A stretch of 11,364 nucleotides of DNA. Origin: CAZAPZ01 sp964487285. GTDB taxonomy: Bacteria; Campylobacterota_A; Desulfurellia; JAADFJ01. The stretch's first letter is position 1, and each line of letters opens with the position of its first letter. Below are positions 7,703 to 11,364 of this stretch, one piece after another. The stretch covers positions 1-11,364 of the forward strand of contig CAZAPZ010000049.1 in NCBI GenBank assembly GCA_964487285.1, written 5' to 3'. The position numbers and the translations under genes are program-made. The notes beneath the pieces were generated by a model. It searched no databases. It was not told the DNA's origin and saw only the letters and a program-made list of their open reading frames with translations.

Positions 7703-7753
7703 GACAATAACTATCTTTCCTATCTATTTTAACTTTTACCATTTATAAAAATT

Positions 7754-8125
7754 TTATACTATGATCTCTGCAAATGGTAAGTATTTTAAAAGACTCTGCG
7801 GCAATTCGTATAGATTGTCATGTGCAAACTTAGGCAGTATAAACTGTTTTAAAACCAGATCAATCCATTCTCGTGACGCGTAAATTTCTTTAAACATTAT
7901 ATACTGTTTTTCATTCTTTTTTATAAATTCGTATTTCAACAGCGATATTTTTATAGGTTCGGATTCACCTTTCAGCATTATTTCAAAATAGATGTTCTTA
8001 TTTTTTGTGTCAAGCTGGAAATTCAACATTTCACCAAACTCCTCCATAGCTTTGTTTACCTTCTTAGTAATAATGAAGGCAAGCATCTTATCTTTTGTAT
8101 CTCTTATAAAATCTAATCCGTCCAT
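7754..8125 (-). CDS. Hypothetical protein, 123 aa
   Basis: I do not recognise this family. The protein is mixed charged and hydrophobic, with no signal peptide or membrane segment. It looks alpha/beta: an N-terminal helix-like stretch (1-32, ending near VNKAMEEF), alternating strand-like segments (KNIYFEIML, IKISLLKYEFI, QYIMFKEIY at about 43-82) and a helical C-terminus (REWIDLVLKQFILPKF). It starts 6 bp after the EcsC-family gene ends and shares its direction, so the two are probably co-translated and may work together. The start ATG has no strong ribosome site, consistent with coupling. Codon use looks like that of the neighbours. A real gene by position and length, but with no assignable function. 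Confidence 0.65.
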   Translation of the reverse strand: MDGLDFIRDTKDKMLAFIITKKVNKAMEEFGEMLNFQLDTKNKNIYFEIMLKGESEPIKISLLKYEFIKKNEKQYIMFKEIYASREWIDLVLKQFILPKFAHDNLYELPQSLLKYLPFAEIIV

Positions 8126-8131
8126 CTTTAA

Positions 8132-8911
8132 TTAATGAGCTGCATTTAACGACTCGTAAATCTGCTTAATCCCATCTTTATCATACCGCTTTTCAAGCCT
8201 TCTAATAATAAAGTGACCGCGAGCCTTGTTTTGAAAATGATCAATAAAAATTGTATTAATAGCAGCTCCCGTTACCGCACCTATAACCGGAATAGCAACT
8301 GCCGCAGCCTTTTCCGAGACTTGAACGCCAAAACGCTCCGCAATCTGCGATATAAACTTTACAATTATCGGCCCCTCACCTTTTACTAATCCTCCTCTTG
8401 AAAGATATCTTGCAGCCTCTGAAATTGCTCCTGATAAAACTCCGCGAACATTGTAATAATCCGACCGAGAATCGCCATCTTGATGCCCACCCATAGCAAA
8501 CACCGATAAACAGGCTAACTTAGTGTCACCATTATTCGTTTGCTCACCTTCGCTTCTTGCAATATCCGCAATAGATCTAAGCATTATTGTCGTTGATATG
8601 GGAAGCTCAATTACCATCGATCCGATTCCAAATGTGCCTCCGACGGCTCCGCTAAAAGCTACGGCAAATTTATGCAGTCTATTTGATGATTTCTTAAAAG
8701 AGCTGCCATCCATAGTAGAAAGCGCAGCTTCCATTGCTTGATTTAACGCTTTGTTTGTAACGGAGATAACATTATTGTTCCAGCTTCTTGGAAGATATTC
8801 GAGTCCTTTTTTGATATTTCCACTAATAGCTCTATTCAATTTATCAGCTAAATCATCTTTTTCAAGCAATGCTTTGGCATATTTCAAGCTTTTAAAATCT
8901 TTATTTTCCAT
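8132..8911 (-). CDS. EcsC-family protein
   Basis: A 259-aa protein with the layout of the EcsC family: a polar N-terminus (1-50), a glycine-rich hydrophobic segment GAVGGTFGIGSMVIELPIST (88-107) followed by LRSIADIA (111-118), a middle part with YYNVRGVLSGAISEAARYL (152-170), a second hydrophobic segment AAVAIPVIGAVTGAAINTIF (203-222), and the end motif HFQNKARGHFIIRRLEKRY (225-243). EcsC was named for a gene next to the Bacillus EcsAB ABC transporter, but no transporter is present here and family function is poorly known; membrane association is likely. The ATG has a strong GGAGG ribosome site 7 bases upstream and a plausible promoter beyond it, so it appears to head the long minus-strand cluster. 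Confidence 0.82.
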   Translation of the reverse strand: MENKDFKSLKYAKALLEKDDLADKLNRAISGNIKKGLEYLPRSWNNNVISVTNKALNQAMEAALSTMDGSSFKKSSNRLHKFAVAFSGAVGGTFGIGSMVIELPISTTIMLRSIADIARSEGEQTNNGDTKLACLSVFAMGGHQDGDSRSDYYNVRGVLSGAISEAARYLSRGGLVKGEGPIIVKFISQIAERFGVQVSEKAAAVAIPVIGAVTGAAINTIFIDHFQNKARGHFIIRRLEKRYDKDGIKQIYESLNAAH

Positions 8912-8944
8912 CTATCGTCCTCCTTTAACAATCAAACAATAGCT

Positions 8945-8973
8945 ATTTTAAACCTTAAATCTGTTTCTTGCAA
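8945..8973 (-). promoter_or_regulatory. Candidate sigma70-type promoter for the EcsC-led cluster
   Basis: Reading on the minus strand, TTGCAA (8973-8968) is followed after exactly 17 bases by TAAAAT (8950-8945), a 4/6 and 5/6 match to the consensus boxes. Transcription would begin near 8938, about 27 bases upstream of the EcsC start codon and just ahead of its GGAGG ribosome site. It is the best promoter upstream of the minus-strand cluster that I can see. Confidence 0.5.
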
Positions 8974-9000
8974 TATCATTTCAGCATAATAACTAACTAT

Positions 9001-9173
9001 TCTCATACCAAAAAAGATGAAAATTGCAAACCATTTACAAACAAAATGAGGAATTTTATAGGACTTTTGAGGCATATCATATCTCAATGAAAGAAAAGAT
9101 ACTGTTTCCCATGAGTTTGAACACTCTTGATCGCTTTAACCAAAAATGTTGATAAATTTGATGAGATTGACAC
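9001..9173 (+). pseudogene. Relic of a hemerythrin-domain gene (3' end copy)
   Basis: This stretch closely matches the 3' third of the intact hemerythrin gene at about 9815-9974, covering KKDKNCKPF, RNFIGLLRHHIS, LFPM, NTLDRF and DKFDEID. Compared with it there is a 2-base insertion in the RHH segment, which brings a TGA stop immediately after, and a 2-base deletion just before the DKFDEID part, which would restore frame. There is no start region or upstream two-thirds. Many substitutions are purine transitions. After GATTGACA the sequences diverge. It is a partial duplicate or the remains of a tandem paralogue, same orientation, about 340 bases upstream of the intact gene. Confidence 0.88.
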
Positions 9174-9262
9174 GCACCTTTCAGGTGCTTGCCATGACCG
9201 GAAACTCCGTCACTGCGGATTCCCGCTTTCGTCGCTGCGAGGCAGCCGAAGCAGTCTCTCTT
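9174..9262. repeat. GC-rich hairpin repeat, interspersed REP-like type
   Basis: Directly after the hemerythrin relic comes a perfect hairpin, GCACCT-TTC-AGGTGC (9174-9188). Then CGTCACTGCGGATTCCCGC and CGTCGCTGCGAGG follow, with a second perfect hairpin GCTGC-GAG-GCAGC at 9234-9246, ending GAAGCAGTCTC. The latter part resembles the CGTCATTGCGAGG...GAAGCAATCTC dispersed repeats seen in many bacterial genomes, with several T-to-C changes. GC content is far above its surroundings. There is no T-run after either hairpin, so neither looks like a standard terminator. Confidence 0.6.
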
Positions 9263-9498
9263 TCATTTAATATTCAACACTATTAACTCATTATTCAATA
9301 TTGCAATGGTTGAGCTTATTATAACATGAAAACCTTTTGTTTAAACGTTCTTTTTCCTTGATGGATGATAGAAAACCGAAAAATCAAGACCTCACAAAAC
9401 AGATGTTAAAGATAAGGGAAAGATTGCTTCGCTTTCTTCTAACATTCTTCATGCCCACCATATTGTTGAATTTTTAACTTCGATGCATAAATTATAAG

Positions 9499-9506
9499 AA
9501 AGGAGG
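9499..9506 (+). promoter_or_regulatory. Strong ribosome binding site of the hemerythrin gene
   Basis: AAAGGAGG, a near-perfect anti-16S match, lies 9 bases upstream of the ATG at 9516 and fixes the start. Confidence 0.85.
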
Positions 9507-9515
9507 AATTTACAG

Positions 9516-9983
9516 ATGGAAAGTATAAAAAGGCTGTCAAAAGATCATGATGATGTGTTGGTATTACTTAAACAATTGTATGAAATTATGACAAAAATTG
9601 AAGACGGTATTGCATATGATGCAGAAAAACTTGATAATATAGTCAAATTTTTTAATTCTGGATTCTGGCTTCATTTTGACAAGGAGGAGATAACTCTTTT
9701 CCCGGAATTATCAAAATATCTCGGAAGCTCAGTTCCCACCGGACCCATCGTAGGCATGCTGGATGAACATCAAGAGTTGCGAGAGTCTAACGATAAAATA
9801 CAGTCTCTATATAAAAAAGATAAAAATTGCAAACCATTTGCAAACGAAATTAGGAATTTTATAGGACTTTTGAGGCATCATATCTCAATGGAAGAGGAGA
9901 TGCTGTTTCCCATGGTTTTAAACACTCTTGATCGCTTTGACCAAGAATGGCTTGATAAATTTGATGAGATTGACAAAGCTTAA
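9516..9983 (+). CDS. Hemerythrin HHE-domain protein
   Basis: A single four-helix hemerythrin-like domain of 155 aa. The di-iron ligand pattern is complete: His11 (KDHDDV), His53 with Glu57/Glu58 (HFDKEE), His85 (DEHQEL), and His122 with Glu126/Glu127 (RHHISMEEE). GPIVGMLDEHQELRE (76-90) and LFPELSKYL are typical of HHE cation-binding proteins. Members bind O2 or NO, sense oxygen, store iron or repair iron-sulfur clusters; this stand-alone form has no attached sensor or reductase domain, so its role is undetermined. It is cytosolic, with no signal peptide. The gene is monocistronic between a repeat-rich region and the convergent MOSC gene, and a broken copy of its 3' end lies upstream. Confidence 0.92.
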   Translation: MESIKRLSKDHDDVLVLLKQLYEIMTKIEDGIAYDAEKLDNIVKFFNSGFWLHFDKEEITLFPELSKYLGSSVPTGPIVGMLDEHQELRESNDKIQSLYKKDKNCKPFANEIRNFIGLLRHHISMEEEMLFPMVLNTLDRFDQEWLDKFDEIDKA

Positions 9984-10082
9984 GTTAAAAAAAGATACTG
10001 CATACCGGTTAGTTCAAAGAAGTAAAACGCAAGTATACTGAAAACCTCGTAAAGCCGGCAGAGAAGGCTGACATTGGATTAT
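9984..10082. other. Convergent hemerythrin/MOSC gap
   Basis: 99 bases between two convergent genes. AGCC at 10053 pairs with GGCT at 10066 across about 9 bases, too weak to call a terminator. No strong hairpin with a T-run is visible on either strand. Confidence 0.3.
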
Positions 10083-10721
10083 CTAAAGTGATTTAGCTTT
10101 TTCAATCAAACTTATCTTCCAACTTTTGGAAAGTTGCTGGCAATTTGCCAAAGACATAAGCTCTTTCTTGTTTGATGAAGAATAAAGGAGAGTGTTTGAC
10201 CTTTTGATACTCCAATCGCTTTTTCTTGCAACAAGTTCAATTGAATTGCCGCTATTAACAAAGCCTGTTTTAACAACCCTGAAATACCATCCGGTAAAAC
10301 CGGTTTTAACAAGTTCTTTATGAAGTTCCTTTATCCAAATTGCCGAAATTTTCCAACACGGCTGTCTCGGTTGAGAAACTTCAAAAAGGGCATCGCCGAT
10401 CTTAAAAATATCGCCTATAAAAACCGTTTCCTCTGTCAGTCCTCTCGTTGTAAAGTTTTCTCCAAATGATCCATTCGTTAATTTAAGAGAAAATGTATTA
10501 TTGAAATATTGAAAATGGCAGAACGGATAAACATTGATTGCCTTATCATATCCGCCATGATTTTTTAGATCTGCCTGTCCGTCTCCTTGAAGATTTATTT
10601 TGTCTGCAAAAACTTTTCTATCCGCTTTTTCTTTAAGAATTCCGCTTACGAATCGTTTCTCGTCAATGCCTATAACTTCCTTGGGTTTTCCAACCTGAAT
10701 AGAAATAATCTCAGCTTTCAT
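10083..10721 (-). CDS. MOSC-domain protein, YiiM-like
   Basis: MOSC domains come from molybdenum-cofactor sulfurases and bind Moco; YiiM-type proteins take part in reduction of N-hydroxylated substrates in enterobacteria. Here GDGQADLKNHGGYDKAI (46-62), FGENF (86-90), GLTEETVFIGD (94-104) and SQPRQPCWKI (116-125, with the conserved Cys122 expected to contact molybdenum) are all family signatures. After the MOSC barrel, GFTGWYFRVVKTG (141-153) and a helical C-terminus resemble the small alpha-helical tail of YiiM. Length 212 aa is normal. The start has a GGGAG ribosome site. The gene stands alone with its own promoter; no molybdenum-cofactor or molybdoenzyme gene is in this window, so the partner enzyme is unknown. 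Confidence 0.92.
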   Translation of the reverse strand: MKAEIISIQVGKPKEVIGIDEKRFVSGILKEKADRKVFADKINLQGDGQADLKNHGGYDKAINVYPFCHFQYFNNTFSLKLTNGSFGENFTTRGLTEETVFIGDIFKIGDALFEVSQPRQPCWKISAIWIKELHKELVKTGFTGWYFRVVKTGFVNSGNSIELVARKSDWSIKRSNTLLYSSSNKKELMSLANCQQLSKSWKISLIEKAKSL

Positions 10722-10752
10722 ACTTATTCTCTCCCGTCTTTAGATCTACTTA

Positions 10753-10780
10753 ATTATCCGCATAGTTTAATGCTTGTCAA
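10753..10780 (-). promoter_or_regulatory. Promoter of the MOSC gene, overlapped by a palindrome
   Basis: On the minus strand a perfect TTGACA (10780-10775) is followed after 16 bases by GATAAT (10758-10753, 5/6 to consensus), placing the transcription start about 25 bases ahead of the ATG and giving a short leader with the GGGAG site. A 12-base perfect palindrome, TCAAATATTTGA (10777-10788), overlaps the -35 box and could be an operator. Confidence 0.6.
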
Positions 10781-10957
10781 ATATTTGAGAGGAAAACTCA
10801 TTTCAATAATCTTCGACTCACACAACTAACTTTATAATCTCCCCGCAAATTAAGATAGATTTTAGAATGTTTTTATTCTTAAATCTGTTAAGGTTTAAGA
10901 AGATTTATTTCAAGCCTTCTTTCTTGAAGTTTGTTTAAATTTAACGGGAAGTTGACA

Positions 10958-11067
10958 TTGAGTAAAAAACTCAAGGCAGTTTTCACCGGAACTTAAGTCA
11001 AAGGTTATCTTAGAACTATTAGAAGAAAATGCTACTCTAAATGAGATAGCATCTAAATATAACATAT
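10958..11067 (+). pseudogene. IS3-family transposase OrfA relic (N-terminal part)
   Basis: TTG AGT AAA AAA CTC AAG reads (M)SKKLK, and after a frameshift (one extra base at 10976, or two lost) the frame continues QFSPELKSK, VILELLEENATLNEIASKYN, I. That is the helix-turn-helix N-terminus of IS3-type OrfA proteins (compare the common pattern FSPEFKxKVxLExLxxxxTLxELAxKYxV). It stops exactly where the adjacent inverted-repeat element begins, before the expected HPNQIxxWK. Read without correction, a TGA precedes VKNSRQFSP. No OrfB is found. Confidence 0.7.
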
Positions 11068-11302
11068 TGAGACCACTGGACAATAAGCGCACCCACAGAA
11101 GACTAAGATTGGGCAAGATTTGAAAATCTTTATTTCCTGAAGATTGCCCAATATTAACCTTCCCTGCGGGCAATATGTGCTTTCCTCTATGCTCACGTTT
11201 TACTTCCATGAATTAACCAAGTTAGTCCTGCCAGAAGTTTGCCTTGCCTATGGAAAAGCAGATAAAGCTGTGAAAGTGCTTATTATGCATGCAGTGGTCT
11301 CA
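11068..11302. mobile_element. MITE-like element, copy 2 (235 bp)
   Basis: The outer 11 bases of each end are a perfect inverted repeat, TGAGACCACTG and CAGTGGTCTCA, with further imperfect pairing (ATAAGC(A/G)C) inside. It shares with copy 1 the CCACAGAAG...GATTTGAAAAT block (35 bases, 3 mismatches, at about 11093-11127), GAAGATTGCCC (11139-11149) and a GCATAATA-type right-end sequence. It is 54 bases longer, the extra lying mostly in the right half. An internal hairpin pairs ATTGGGCAA with TTGCCCAAT. No matching target duplication flanks it (TAT left, TGA right); instead it joins an IS3 relic to an istB relic, suggesting a rearrangement or an old insertion. Confidence 0.7.
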
Positions 11303-11364
11303 TGATGGGGAAGCCTGTCCAGTATTGCAGATGCCGGCACTTGATCCCCGAACAACTTATCCCA
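11303..11364 (-). pseudogene. IS21-family IstB relic (C-terminal part), running off the window
   Basis: The minus strand from the window edge reads WDKLFGDQVPASAILDRLPH, the conserved C-terminal segment of the IS21 helper ATPase IstB (compare WxxxFGDxxxAxAxLDRLxHH). It breaks off at the end of the MITE-like element, before the expected xxxIxGxSYR tail, and that tail is not found beyond the element. The upstream ATPase part would lie outside the window, so whether more of istB survives there is unknown. Confidence 0.68.

Larger units (their letters stand above)
8912..9515. other. Gene-free 604-bp divergent region between the EcsC and hemerythrin genes
   Basis: Contents from left to right: the EcsC promoter, a degraded 3' copy of the hemerythrin gene, two GC-rich hairpins that belong to an interspersed-type repeat, then about 210 bases of AT-rich sequence (9300-9498) without an intact reading frame. 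Within the last part, AGATTGCTTCGCTTTC at about 9421 resembles the inverted end of the same GC-rich repeat type. A weak promoter for the plus-strand hemerythrin gene (TTGTTG at 9463, 17 bases, CATAAA at 9486) is possible but poor. Confidence 0.6.
10722..11364. other. Gene-free 643-bp end region with mobile-element debris
   Basis: No intact gene is seen. It holds the MOSC promoter, about 160 bases of AT-rich sequence (10790-10955) with a small hairpin TCTTAAA/TTTAAGA near 10880, an IS3-type orfA relic, a second MITE-like copy, and an istB relic at the very end. A minus-strand open frame at 10910-11209 runs antisense through the orfA relic and across the repeat boundary, so it is rejected as a gene. 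Confidence 0.7.

Noticed and set aside
9174..9188. Perfect hairpin after the hemerythrin relic read as a rho-independent terminator
   Set aside because: It is not followed by a T-run on either strand (TTGCC on the plus strand), and it belongs to a larger GC-rich repeat block.
9301..9325. TTGCAA and TATAAC as a promoter for the hemerythrin gene
   Set aside because: The spacing is only 13 bases and it lies about 190 bases upstream of the gene; no suitable -35 at 16-18 bases was found.
10004..10018. ACCGGTTAGTTCAAA, similar to ACCGGTCAGTTCGAA inside MITE copy 1 (3392-3406), with AGAAGGCTGACATTGG nearby resembling another MITE segment
   Set aside because: The two matches occur in the opposite order from that in copy 1, no terminal repeats are present, and each is short, so this may be coincidence. 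It could be a scrambled relic but is not supportable.
10910..11209. A 99-codon open frame on the minus strand
   Set aside because: It runs antisense to the IS3-type orfA relic and across the left end of the MITE-like copy, has no ribosome site or recognisable domain, and is best explained by chance.
1..11364. CRISPR array, tRNA, rRNA, riboswitch, toxin-antitoxin or defence system
   Set aside because: I saw no regularly spaced direct repeats, no tRNA-like cloverleaf or rRNA segment, no recognisable riboswitch core, and no protein pair with toxin, antitoxin or defence motifs.

Overview
This is an AT-rich bacterial window (I estimate the mid-30s % GC by eye) made mostly of housekeeping and biosynthetic genes, with a decayed, repeat-bearing right third. 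Everything looks bacterial: RapZ, PyrB, type II dehydroquinase, a HisIE fusion, HisF, PriA, a KamA-family radical-SAM enzyme and a YiiM-type MOSC protein. Gene content fits an uncultured or poorly sampled low-GC bacterium, perhaps Gram-negative and proteobacterial or related, but no single gene fixes the phylum and I do not name one. Several starts are non-ATG (TTG for hisIE, probably GTG for aroQ).

Left edge (1-1572, plus strand): the 3' part of rapZ runs in from outside the window and overlaps pyrB (aspartate carbamoyltransferase) by 11 bp. pyrB converges on a long minus-strand cluster.

Centre (8911 down to 1703, minus strand): a probable operon in transcription order EcsC-family protein, unknown 123-aa protein, kamA-like, priA, nitroreductase, hisF, then a 277-bp gap, hisIE, HIT-family protein, aroQ. 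Gaps are short (2-69 bp) or overlapping except the hisF-hisIE gap, which holds a 181-bp MITE-like element with 21/22-matching terminal inverted repeats and a TTA target duplication. The element's first three bases are the hisF stop codon. A reasonable sigma70-type promoter lies upstream of the EcsC gene. Histidine biosynthesis (HisF, HisIE), shikimate (AroQ) and pyrimidine (PyrB) steps are mixed with DNA replication restart (PriA).

Right third (8912-11364): a 3'-terminal relic of a hemerythrin-domain gene, a GC-rich hairpin/interspersed repeat, the intact hemerythrin-domain gene, and a convergent MOSC-domain gene with a good promoter overlapped by a palindrome. The last 400 bp are a small graveyard of mobile DNA: an IS3-type orfA N-terminal relic, a second 235-bp copy of the MITE-like element, and an IS21-type istB C-terminal relic, joined end to end.

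I found no evidence of a new defence, secretion or biosynthetic system. The most interesting items are the two-copy MITE-like family (not recognised by me), its placement at the hisF stop codon, the tandem hemerythrin relic, and unusual residues in PriA and RapZ. No tRNA, rRNA or CRISPR was seen.
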